The position numbers were made by a program, and so were the translations under genes. Of a stretch of DNA of 6,110 nt, positions 1 through 5,560 are shown one piece after another. Source of the DNA: Treponema sp. (GTDB lineage Bacteria > Spirochaetota > Spirochaetia > Treponematales > Breznakiellaceae); assembly GCA_031270205.1 (NCBI GenBank), contig JAISYA010000239.1, positions 1-6,110 of the forward strand, read 5' to 3'. Each line of letters begins with the position of its first letter. Position 1 is the stretch's first letter. The notes beneath the pieces were generated by a model. That model had not been told where the DNA came from, did not search any database, and worked only from the letters and a program-made list of their open reading frames with translations.

Positions 1-25
1 CGTTCCCGGCATAGCCGGGGGCACG

Positions 26-124
26 GTTTTGGACCAGGCTCTTGCAGTTTTTCAGGCTAAAGCCTTGCAAAACTGCGTTTTTTAAAGGTTTCTGTTCCAA
101 AACTGAAGTTTTGGAACAGACTCT
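26..124. repeat. composite palindromic intergenic element
   Basis: Three related segments lie here. GTTTTGGACCAGGCTCT (26-42) is repeated directly as GTTTTGGAACAGACTCT (108-124), 15 of 17 identical. TCTGTTCCAAAACT (91-104) is a perfect 14-bp inverted repeat with 107-120, with 2 bases between the arms. The inverted copy 92-103 can pair either with 108-119 (perfect) or with 26-37 (one mismatch). The second choice would enclose the inner hairpin at 44-76. A smaller hairpin, CCCGGC-ATA-GCCGGG, lies just outside at 5-19. This looks like a dispersed REP-like palindrome or a bidirectional transcription end; that reading is inference. Confidence 0.65.
44..83 (+). terminator. intrinsic terminator reading rightward
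   Basis: GCAGTTTT (44-51) pairs with AAAACTGC (69-76), and AGGCT (54-58) pairs with AGCCT (61-65) inside it. This makes a two-part stem with a small internal loop. G and six Ts (78-83) follow at once, the classical order for a plus-strand factor-independent terminator. It would end a gene entering from the left that is not in the window. On the minus strand no T tract follows, so it is a poorer terminator for the PTS/URO-D operon. Confidence 0.5.
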
Positions 125-175
125 ACTATCAAACCGAATGAAAACAAAACTATTGACTGGCTCTGACAGGCCCAG

Positions 176-490
176 CTACGGCGCGTAGTTTTCTTCCATC
201 AGTTTAATAATCTCTTCCACCAGGGCTTCTTTGTCCTTTTTGGCCCCGACCATTAACGACAGCCCCTGCACCCCCGGGGCCTTGAATTTATCATCCACCG
301 GACCCATCCAGCAGACAACCATGTTTTTGCGGCCGCCGTACTTTTCTTCCAACTGATCGAGCCGGCAAATTTCCACCCTATAGTCCCGGTGCTTTTTAGC
401 TTCCAGGTAGTCCTCGATGAATAACTTTGCCATGTTCGATGTGTTGATAGCGGCGCCGCAGGCGCACACAACCAATTTTTTTTCTGCCAT
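176..490 (-). CDS. stand-alone PTS IIB-like protein (galactitol/ascorbate type)
   Basis: A 104-residue soluble protein resembling enzyme IIB of the galactitol/ascorbate PTS group, which carries phosphate on a cysteine and passes it to incoming sugar. The N-terminal strand and loop VVCACGAAINTSNMA (residues 7-21) match the P-loop-like active site of GatB-type IIB, with Cys11 as the likely phosphocysteine (Cys9 is nearby). A central strand NMVVCWMG and a C-terminal helix (about 86-101) fit the Rossmann-like IIB fold, and the length is normal for a single-domain IIB. The start is well supported: AAAAGGAGG (507-499) lies 8 nt upstream of the ATG. The ATG directly follows the TGA of the URO-D-family gene, so the two are surely co-transcribed. 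No IIA or IIC gene is visible, so sugar transport is not shown. A phosphorylation-dependent regulatory role is equally possible. Confidence 0.8.
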   Translation of the reverse strand: MAEKKLVVCACGAAINTSNMAKLFIEDYLEAKKHRDYRVEICRLDQLEEKYGGRKNMVVCWMGPVDDKFKAPGVQGLSLMVGAKKDKEALVEEIIKLMEENYAP

Positions 491-1651
491 TCAACTTGCC
501 TCCTTTTCAATTGATATATTACACCCTATCGGGTATTGCCCAAATTTTTCGCCGCACCGGTACAGGGTTACGACATTCGCCGGAGGACAGTCCCCCTGCA
601 AATGATTGGCCGGGGCGAACACGTAGCCGCCTCCTTCGGCCATCGCCTCTATGGCCCGCCGCGCTTCCTTTTCCACGTCCGCGGCCGTACCCTGCATGGC
701 CTGTTGAATGTCTATGCCGCTGTGCAGCACGATATCGTTCCCGAATTCCCGTTTGAGACGCGCGGAATCCATGTCGCGGGCCAGGGGCTGGAGCGAATTG
801 AGGATGTCAAGCCCGCAGTCGATGAGGTCGGGGATAAAGCAGCTCATGGCCCCGCAGGAGTGAAGCATGACCTTCATGCCGGGGTATTCCTTCTTGACCG
901 CGCCGAAGAGGTCCGCCAGCGGCTTTTTGAAATACTTCCTGAACATTTCAACCGACATGAACGGGCCGTTCTGTGTGCCGAAGTCGCTGGCGAATTCCGC
1001 CCATTCTATGTACGGGGCTATGGGGCGCAGATAATTGATATGGATACGGATCATTATTTCGGTGAGCTTGTCTATCAGCTTTTCGGTGAACAGCTCTTCC
1101 TCATACAGGTTGATCAGGAAGCGCTCGGTTCCGCAAAGGTACTGGCCGAAATCGAACATGAGGCCGCTGGTGGCGGTGGTCGCCGTGACGGCGCAGGAAG
1201 TGTTTTCGTAGTAATCGCGGGCCGCTTCTCCTATCCCTTCCACCCGGCCGGGGTCGTCGGGGTCCGGCCAGCGGTAGGAAGCGAGTGCGGCCGGGTCGGG
1301 GTCGGCGAGCGGGTGCAGGGAAATCGCGTTGTAATGGTCGTTTTTGAAGTGGCCGATGCCCCACTCGTCAATGACATTGCCGGCCTCGTCGGTCCGGCTC
1401 TTGAAATTGCGGGGTTTGCCGATATTGACATGGCGGAAATCGATATTAAGCGCGTCGCTTATCCGGTAGTCCTCGTACTCCGTATGGGTGCCGGGCCGGA
1501 TCACCGGGCCTGAACCCTCAAGGCCGAGTTCGGTAAGTACGCCGAAGTACACCTTGTTGTGCAGGCGGGAGGCGCAGCCCCAGAGATCCATCGGGACCCG
1601 GTCAGGCTCTTTATGCGCCACTGCCGTCCGAACCCTTTCCCTCGCGGTCAT
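491..1651 (-). CDS. uroporphyrinogen decarboxylase-family (MtaA/CmuA-like) protein
   Basis: A 386-residue TIM-barrel protein of the URO-D superfamily. The start MTARERVRTAVAHKEPDRVP is the typical N-terminus of the methyltransferase-like branch. The motif LHSCG places His264 and Cys266 as zinc ligands, and Cys355 in GDCPPANV is a good third ligand. This His-x-Cys...Cys set is that of MtaA/MtbA/CmuA-type corrinoid methyltransferases and is not used by true heme-pathway HemE. Other family signatures are DFGTQNGP (223-230) and LDILNSLQPL (281-290). The substrate cannot be read; methyl transfer to or from a corrinoid or thiol is the family-level guess. GAGGAG (1662-1657) lies 5 nt before the ATG, and a good promoter sits about 40 bp upstream. 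It is the first gene of an operon with the abutting PTS IIB-like gene. No corrinoid protein gene is visible. HemE itself is less likely because of the zinc motif. Confidence 0.88.
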   Translation of the reverse strand: MTARERVRTAVAHKEPDRVPMDLWGCASRLHNKVYFGVLTELGLEGSGPVIRPGTHTEYEDYRISDALNIDFRHVNIGKPRNFKSRTDEAGNVIDEWGIGHFKNDHYNAISLHPLADPDPAALASYRWPDPDDPGRVEGIGEAARDYYENTSCAVTATTATSGLMFDFGQYLCGTERFLINLYEEELFTEKLIDKLTEIMIRIHINYLRPIAPYIEWAEFASDFGTQNGPFMSVEMFRKYFKKPLADLFGAVKKEYPGMKVMLHSCGAMSCFIPDLIDCGLDILNSLQPLARDMDSARLKREFGNDIVLHSGIDIQQAMQGTAADVEKEARRAIEAMAEGGGYVFAPANHLQGDCPPANVVTLYRCGEKFGQYPIGCNISIEKEAS

Positions 1652-1688
1652 ATCATCTCCTCATTATCCCTATGCAGGCCTGGTTGCT

Positions 1689-1717
1689 ATTATCCGCTGG
1701 TTTCTCCGATTTTGCAA
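1689..1717 (-). promoter_or_regulatory. sigma70-type promoter of the URO-D/PTS IIB operon
   Basis: On the minus strand, TTGCAA (1717-1712) and GATAAT (1694-1689) are separated by exactly 17 bp. The -10 matches the consensus at five of six positions and the -35 at four of six. Transcription would start near 1682 and leave a leader of about 30 nt containing the GAGGAG ribosome site. Oligo-A/T tracts directly upstream (about 1720-1750) could act as an UP-like element. Confidence 0.7.
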
Positions 1718-1783
1718 GCTTTTTTTTGTTGATTTTTGTACGATTTTTGACATTACTTGACAAAAAGCAAAAATGCCACTGCA

Positions 1784-1835
1784 ATTTAACATAATTCAAC
1801 AGGGTACATACGCGTATATTTGACATAATTCAACA
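1784..1835. repeat. paired 18-bp direct repeats flanking a palindrome (likely operator)
   Basis: The 18-mers at 1784-1801 and 1818-1835 (atttRacataattcaaca, R = a or g) differ at one position. Their starts are 34 bp apart, close to three helical turns. The 16 bp between them contain the perfect palindrome ATACGCGTAT (1808-1817). The array lies upstream of the -35 element of the URO-D operon and downstream of hemW. The phased spacing suggests tandem protein-binding sites for a regulator; this role is inference. Confidence 0.55.
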
Positions 1836-1843
1836 TAAAGGAT

Positions 1844-1873
1844 GAAAAGCGGACGGCAGTTAACACTTCCGCT
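1844..1873 (-). terminator. weak terminator after hemW
   Basis: Just past the hemW stop, reading on the minus strand, AGCGGA (1873-1868) pairs with TCCGCT (1853-1848). A short AGT/ACT extension lies inside the stem, and TTTTC follows. The stem is GC-rich but the T run is short, so it is a probable but not strong intrinsic terminator for the lepB-hemW operon. Confidence 0.4.
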
Positions 1874-1876
1874 CCT

Positions 1877-3046
1877 TCACCCCAGTTCCGCGAAAGCGTC
1901 TCGGAGGAAAGCGTCAAGGAAAAGCAGGCCCCGGCGGGAAGGGGCGAGGCCGGTGGAGACCTGCCTGAAAAAGCCCCATTTTTCCCAGCGGGCGATGGTT
2001 TGCGGGATGCATTCCTCAATACTTCGGGAAAAACGGCGGCGGAACAGGTCCCGGTCAGGGCCGTTCCGGTAACGGAAACCCATGAGGAGGCTTTCTTTGA
2101 TAAGGGCGGCCCGGTCCAGCTCCCCGGCGCGGGCAGCGGTCTGTATGGCGGGGCGGGAAGCGGCGAGATAGGCGTCCAGGTCAGGCGGGTAGGCGCGGCG
2201 CGTACCGGTTCCGCCGCGGTCGTCAATCAACGTCCCCGACGCGGCCGGGCCCGCGCCGAGCCAGTTTTCCATGCGCCAGTAGCGGATGTTGTGGACGCAC
2301 TCCCTGCCGGGAAGGGCGAAGCTGGAAACCTCGTACTGCTCAAAACCCGCCCTTTCCAGAGCGTCCCGTCCGGCGAGCCAGAGGGCGTCGGCCTCGTCCG
2401 CGGCGGGGAGAACGGCCCGCCCTTCGGCCAGGGGCGTTCCCGGTTCCACGGTGAGGCTGTACAGCGAAACATGACAGGGATCAAAGGCAAGGAGCCGCTC
2501 AATATCGCGCCGTAAAACCGCCCCGGTCTGGAATGGAAGAGCGGCGATAAGGTCCGCCGAAAAGGCGAAGGGGTAATAACGGGAAACCAGGGCCAGGCGC
2601 TCTTCCAGGGAACCGCCCTGCCCCACGCGGCGCACCGCCCGGCGGGACGCCTCGTGAAAACTCTGCACGCCAAGGCTAATCCGGTTTACGCCGCCGTCAC
2701 GGCAAACGCGCAGAAAATCCTCATCCGCCGATTCGGGGTTGGCTTCCACAGTACACTCGGCGGGACGGCGGGGAAGGAGGGCGCCAAGCCCGGCAAGCAG
2801 CCGCCCCGCGCGGGCCGCCCCCAAAAGCGAAGGCGTCCCGCCGCCGACATACAGCGTAGGAACTTCCTCCACGGCGAAAGCCGCAAGCTGATCCTCCACG
2901 TCGGCAAGCAGGGCGTCCACAAAGGCGTCCATCCGCCTGTGCGTCCCGGGCAGGGCGGGATTGACCGCAACTGAATAAAAATCGCAGTAATCGCAGGCGC
3001 CGGCGCAGAAGGGAACGTGAATGTACAGTGAGGCGCTGATTCCTAT
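1877..3046 (-). CDS. hemW: HemW-like radical SAM protein (heme chaperone family)
   Basis: Oxygen-independent coproporphyrinogen oxidase-like protein of the HemW branch. The first ATG (2932) would give 351 residues but lacks the cluster motif. The same frame continues upstream and encodes SLYIHVPFCAGACDYCDFYS, where CxxxCxxC (codons 3007-2984) binds the [4Fe-4S]/SAM centre. Phe rather than Cys follows the third Cys by one residue, as in HemW and unlike HemN. Numbered from the ATG at 2932: LYVGGGTPS (27-35), VEANPES (62-68), GVNRISLGVQSF (81-92), FEQYEVSSFALPG (197-209) and HNIRYW (214-219). The frame has no ATG, GTG or TTG between the stop at 3134 and 2932. The best guess is ATA at 3046, overlapping the TAG of the upstream gene and giving 389 residues, the usual family length; ATC 3040 or CTG 3028 are alternatives. 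The usual His of the GxGAH motif is Ser here (GAGPAAS). The gene is coupled to the two signal peptidase genes. Confidence 0.88.
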   Translation of the reverse strand: MGISASLYIHVPFCAGACDYCDFYSVAVNPALPGTHRRMDAFVDALLADVEDQLAAFAVEEVPTLYVGGGTPSLLGAARAGRLLAGLGALLPRRPAECTVEANPESADEDFLRVCRDGGVNRISLGVQSFHEASRRAVRRVGQGGSLEERLALVSRYYPFAFSADLIAALPFQTGAVLRRDIERLLAFDPCHVSLYSLTVEPGTPLAEGRAVLPAADEADALWLAGRDALERAGFEQYEVSSFALPGRECVHNIRYWRMENWLGAGPAASGTLIDDRGGTGTRRAYPPDLDAYLAASRPAIQTAARAGELDRAALIKESLLMGFRYRNGPDRDLFRRRFSRSIEECIPQTIARWEKWGFFRQVSTGLAPSRRGLLFLDAFLRDAFAELG

Positions 3047-3771
3047 AGCCGGCCTATCCTTGTAAGGGGCCAGAAGCGGAACACCGCCTTGCCCACAATC
3101 GCCCCCGACGGGACCGGCCCCCAGGTACGGGAATCATTGGTATTGCTCCGGTCGTCGGAAACCACAAAACATTCGTCCGCGCCCAGGACTATCCGGTTCA
3201 TGTCGCCCGAAAACGGCAGGGATTCATCCCACAGGGCGGGCACGCGGGGAATGTCCGGCTGGTAGAGCCGGCCGGAAAATTCGAATTCGGTAAGACTGTA
3301 GGAACTGCCCGCCGGTTTTACCCGGAAGACAAAGTTCGTCATGCTTATTTCGTCCCCGGGAAGGCCGATGAGGCGCTTGATGTACCGGTGTTCTTCCTTC
3401 CCGTCAAGGCTCACGCGCTGGACGGTAAGAAAACGGACTATCCCGTCGGCGATTTTCCACAGCGCGTTCCGCCCTCCCGTCTCCGTGTCAACCAGGACGA
3501 TGCTTCCCCGCTCAAAAGGGGAATCGCCGTCCGCCGGCCCGGCAGCGCCGGCCGATACGGAGCGGAAGGCGAAGGATCGTACCACCAGCCGGTCCCCGGC
3601 GGCCAGGCCGGGCCGCATGGCGTTGTTTTCCAGCGCCCAAATCGAAAAGAAAAAAGCGCTGAAGGCATTGTACAGGACATACATACCGGCAAAAAAAACG
3701 GCAACCTTGAGTATCCGGTAACGCCCTTTTTTCTGCGCGGCGTAGGAATATTTTGACGCTCGGTCGAACAT
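3043..3771 (-). CDS. LepB-like signal peptidase paralogue lacking the catalytic serine
   Basis: A 242-residue S26-family protein. One membrane segment (about 22-45) precedes box B, which reads ENNAMRPGLAAGD (48-60). Ala51 (codon GCC, 3621-3619) sits where type I signal peptidases have the nucleophilic Ser of SMxPTL. Box D is intact (YIKRLIGLPGD, 130-140) with the general-base Lys132. Box E is recognisable (SDDRSNTNDSRTWG, 205-218), although the usual GDNRDNS is altered. The fold is therefore kept while serine chemistry seems lost. It lies 22 bp after the active lepB, with GGAGG (3782-3778) 6 nt before the ATG, and overlaps the start of hemW. By analogy with inactive SpsA beside active SpsB in Staphylococcus aureus, it may assist or regulate its neighbour; this is inference. 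The reading frame is clean, so it is not an obvious pseudogene. Confidence 0.88.
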   Translation of the reverse strand: MFDRASKYSYAAQKKGRYRILKVAVFFAGMYVLYNAFSAFFFSIWALENNAMRPGLAAGDRLVVRSFAFRSVSAGAAGPADGDSPFERGSIVLVDTETGGRNALWKIADGIVRFLTVQRVSLDGKEEHRYIKRLIGLPGDEISMTNFVFRVKPAGSSYSLTEFEFSGRLYQPDIPRVPALWDESLPFSGDMNRIVLGADECFVVSDDRSNTNDSRTWGPVPSGAIVGKAVFRFWPLTRIGRL

Positions 3772-3793
3772 CGGCTGCCTCCGGAACGGCCGC

Positions 3794-4789
3794 TTACAAA
3801 ATCGGCCCGATACGCCGGGCGGGCCAGTAAATGATCGCCCCTTTACCCAGCACCTTGGCCTCCCTGACCGGCCCGAAGTACCGGCCGTCCCGGGAATTGT
3901 CGCGGTTGTCCCCCAGGGGCAAGACCCTGCCTTCGCTCACGTACCAGCCCAGGCGGTGCCGGGCGAGCAGCGCGGCGTACCGGCGGTCGTGCGGCGCGGC
4001 GCACCGCAAGGCCCGGAGCCGCGAGCGCTCGTGGGCAAGGTAATCGGGAAAGCGGATGCCGCCCGCGCTTGCGGCCGCGCTCCGCAGGCTTTCGGGTATG
4101 GGCAAGCCCAGGTCCGACCACGCGGCCGCCTGTCCCGCCGCCTCAAGCGCCGGGTACTGCCCCTCCTCCATGAGGCGGCTGATGCGGTGCTTCCAGCCGC
4201 GGGCGGCGGCGTATTCCCGTTCGTCCGTCCAGCGGTCCTCCCCGGCAAAGCGGATCCGCATCTCGCCCCGTTCCATGGTGAAGCGATCCCCGGCCATGCC
4301 CGCCGCCCGCTTGATCAGAAAATGGACCTTGGGTTCCCCGGCCTCGTCGCGGTCAATATCCACGAGCGAAAGGGTGAGCATATAGATAATCCGCTGGGCA
4401 ATATCAAAAACCGGCCCTCTTGAAATATACGAAGGGTTTTCAAAAATGATAATGTCGTTCCGTTTGGGCCGTATGGGACTGGGGAGCTTAACCACGCCGG
4501 GCAAAAGTTCCGGCCCGTAGATGATTTTATTGACGAAAATACGGTCGCCGATTCCCAGCGTATCGATCATGGAGCCTGAGGGGATCTGGTAGGCCTGCAC
4601 CAGGTATTGATTGATAAGGAGCACCATGCCGGCGGCCCACAAAAACGCCTCCGCCCAGTCCAGCAGCGGGTTTTTGCCCCGCTGTTTTTCTTTTTTAAGC
4701 CGCCGTATCCGGTTCCGGCGGGTCAGATACGCCTCGGTGAGGCTTTGGATGCGATCAAAAAAATCGGCGCCGCGTTTGTCCGGTATCAT
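3794..4789 (-). CDS. lepB: signal peptidase I
   Basis: Membrane-bound serine protease that removes signal peptides from exported proteins. With the start at 4789 it has 331 residues: a basic N-terminus (RRNRIRRLKKEK), a membrane segment at about 45-63, then box B IPSGSMIDTL with Ser73, box C-like GDRIFVNK, box D FLIKRAAGMAGD with Lys160, and box E GDNRDNSRDGRYFGP (293-307). The Ser/Lys dyad is complete, so the enzyme should be active. About 100 residues of mostly charged, helix-prone sequence (about 184-286) separate boxes D and E, longer than in compact Gram-positive enzymes. The frame is open further upstream to ATGs at 4918 and 4963, but that extension runs into intergenic repeats and has no ribosome site. 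The chosen ATG has only a weak AGG before it, so the start is not certain. It is the first gene of the lepB, lepB-like, hemW operon. Confidence 0.9.
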   Translation of the reverse strand: MIPDKRGADFFDRIQSLTEAYLTRRNRIRRLKKEKQRGKNPLLDWAEAFLWAAGMVLLINQYLVQAYQIPSGSMIDTLGIGDRIFVNKIIYGPELLPGVVKLPSPIRPKRNDIIIFENPSYISRGPVFDIAQRIIYMLTLSLVDIDRDEAGEPKVHFLIKRAAGMAGDRFTMERGEMRIRFAGEDRWTDEREYAAARGWKHRISRLMEEGQYPALEAAGQAAAWSDLGLPIPESLRSAAASAGGIRFPDYLAHERSRLRALRCAAPHDRRYAALLARHRLGWYVSEGRVLPLGDNRDNSRDGRYFGPVREAKVLGKGAIIYWPARRIGPIL

Positions 4790-4948
4790 GCTACCTAAAA
4801 CTACCACAAACCGCCGCAGCGGGGCAAGGGCGCGGACGGGAAGAACCAAAAACGCAGAGTAAAGGAAGAGTGAAGTAATGAAGCGCGATGTCCGGGCAGG
4901 GCGCTGGCGTTTACGCATCAACCCGGAACTACAAACCGGGGAAAGACG

Positions 4949-5103
4949 GGAAACCGCCCACAAAAGACAGTGAGCCGCTCACAACAGACAGTGAGCCGCT
5001 CACAAAAGACAGTGAGCGGCTCGCAACAGACGGGGAGCGGCTCACAACAGACAGTGAGCGGCCCGCAACAGATGGGAAGCCGCTTGCAACAGACGGGGAG
5101 CGT
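4949..5103. repeat. 21-bp tandem repeat array (7 copies plus a partial one)
   Basis: Units begin at 4949, 4970, 4991, 5012, 5033, 5054 and 5075, with a partial unit from 5096. The unit reads GTGAGCSGCTCAC (S = c or g) followed by aacagaca or a close variant. Copies at 4970 and 4991 are nearly identical; outer copies are more diverged. GTGAGC-C-GCTCAC is itself a perfect palindrome around one base, and units with C or G at the centre are reverse complements of each other, so copies can fold alone or pair together. No spacers are present, which excludes CRISPR. In one plus frame it reads as a heptapeptide of type T-D-S-E-P-L-T. The array lies about 160 bp upstream of the lepB start. Confidence 0.85.
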
Positions 5104-5151
5104 GAATGCCGGGACGCGGATTCTAACGGACGGTATGAGAACCTCAAACTT

Positions 5152-5180
5152 ATTATTAGCCGTGAAGGTCAGTGCTTGAA
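5152..5180 (-). promoter_or_regulatory. possible promoter of the lepB operon
   Basis: On the minus strand, TTCAAG (5180-5175) and AATAAT (5157-5152) are 17 bp apart. The -10 matches five of six consensus bases but the -35 only three of six. If used, transcription would begin near 5145, and the leader would run for about 355 nt through the whole 21-bp repeat array before lepB. No better candidate was seen nearer to lepB, but the call is weak. Confidence 0.3.
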
Positions 5181-5212
5181 ACCGGAATTGCCGCGCGCCC
5201 TCCGGCGTTTTT

Positions 5213-5267
5213 TTCGTATTCGTACCCACTATCAGATGGACTGTATATACGAAAGGGTTCGTATATA
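5213..5267. promoter_or_regulatory. TTCGTAT dyad and repeat cluster
   Basis: TATATACGAA (5244-5253) and TTCGTATATA (5258-5267) form a perfect 10-bp inverted repeat around AGGG. The half-site TTCGTAT recurs directly at 5213-5219, with an overlapping TTCGTA at 5219-5224, giving four copies of the core within 55 bp. A + T-rich dyads with repeated half-sites are typical of repressor operators. A plus-strand terminator is less likely, since only a short TTTT follows. No gene start is adjacent, so the target is unclear. Confidence 0.4.
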
Positions 5268-5310
5268 TCGTTTTATATGCAATATTTTATGCCCAAATTT
5301 TTTGTCACAC

Positions 5311-5328
5311 CGCGCCATCCGTGGCGCG
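5311..5328. repeat. GC-rich hairpin after the CarD-like remnant
   Basis: CGCGCCA (5311-5317), loop TCCG, TGGCGCG (5322-5328): a perfect 7-bp GC-rich stem standing out in A+T-rich DNA, 11 bp past the stop of the CarD-like frame. On the minus strand an A run rather than a T run follows, so it is not a classical terminator for that gene. It could be a REP-like palindrome or a weak transcription end. Confidence 0.4.
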
Positions 5329-5339
5329 AGGAATTTATT

Positions 5340-5538
5340 TTATAAACTTCTATCAACCAGCTTAATGTCTTTGAAGGATACAGAAGCATCACGAATTTTG
5401 TGTATCCCATGATTAAAATAAATCTCATAAATAGTCTCGAAATCATAATAATCATTTTTCTTCCTTATTTCTTTTTATTGAAATTATTTCGCCATAACCA
5501 TGTATAGGATACATAATCCTATCGCCTTCCTTAAGCAT
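5340..5538 (-). pseudogene. short CarD/CdnL N-terminal-domain-like gene, frameshifted
   Basis: From the ATG at 5538, with GGAAGGAG (5554-5547) 8 nt upstream, the frame reads MLKEGDRIMYPIHGYGEIIS and onward for 28 codons to a TGA at 5454-5452. The GDxxxYPxHGxGxI pattern is the opening of CarD/CdnL/TRCF RNA-polymerase-interacting domains. The frame one base on continues with protein-like sequence (NDYYDFETIYEIYFNHGIHK, then ...DIKLVDRSL) to a TAA at 5342-5340. Dropping one A from the A5 run at 5459-5455 would join the two parts as a 65-residue protein. That is about one Tudor-like domain, lacking the DNA-binding C-terminal half of full-length CarD (about 160 residues). It lies 22 bp after the methyltransferase-like gene, probably in the same transcript. 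A sequencing error, a true mutation and slippage at the A run are all possible. Confidence 0.65.
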
Positions 5539-5560
5539 ATAACCATCTCCTTCCGTGTAT

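Larger units (their letters stand above)
4790..5339. other. 550-bp region without a convincing gene
   Basis: Between lepB and the CarD-like remnant I find no supported gene on either strand. Several frames stay open across 4880-5230 only because the 21-bp repeat unit contains no stop. The plus ATG at 4878 follows AAAGGAAG (4861-4868) but gives just 31 codons that end in the first repeat. The region holds the tandem repeat, a possible lepB promoter, a T7 run after a weak stem (5190-5214), a 10-bp dyad and a GC-rich hairpin. Its base composition changes from G+C-rich to A+T-rich at about 5,240. Confidence 0.6.

Noticed and set aside
536..1513. Long plus-strand open frame (325 codons) opposite the URO-D-family gene
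   Set aside because: It is antisense to a clear family member, shows no domain motif, and long antisense frames are expected in G+C-rich coding DNA.
491..1651. Assignment as HemE of heme synthesis
   Set aside because: The His-x-Cys...Cys zinc ligands and the N-terminal pattern point to the methyltransferase-like branch, and no heme pathway gene adjoins it (HemW is a chaperone-family protein).
3043..3060. Programmed frameshift fusing the LepB-like protein to HemW
   Set aside because: A -1 shift would be needed at the overlap, but no slippery heptamer precedes the TAG; reinitiation is simpler.
4790..4963. N-terminal extension of LepB to the ATG at 4963 or 4918
   Set aside because: The extension enters the tandem repeat, lacks a ribosome site and has no family-like sequence; the ATG at 4789 fits family length better.
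4878..4973. 31-codon plus-strand ORF preceded by AAAGGAAG
   Set aside because: It is very short, Arg-rich without a recognisable motif, and stops in the first repeat; the ribosome site could be chance.
4949..5103. CRISPR array
   Set aside because: Units follow each other directly with no variable spacers, and no cas gene is visible.
4888..5412. Plus-strand open frame of 174 codons with heptapeptide repeats
   Set aside because: It has no good ribosome site at 4888, is open only because the 21-bp unit lacks stops in several frames, and ends antisense to the CarD-like remnant with no protein-like character.
5273..5455. Minus-strand 60-codon ORF starting MIIMISRLF
   Set aside because: It is in the third frame of the CarD-like remnant, has no ribosome site, and its apparent hydrophobicity comes from A+T-rich codons.
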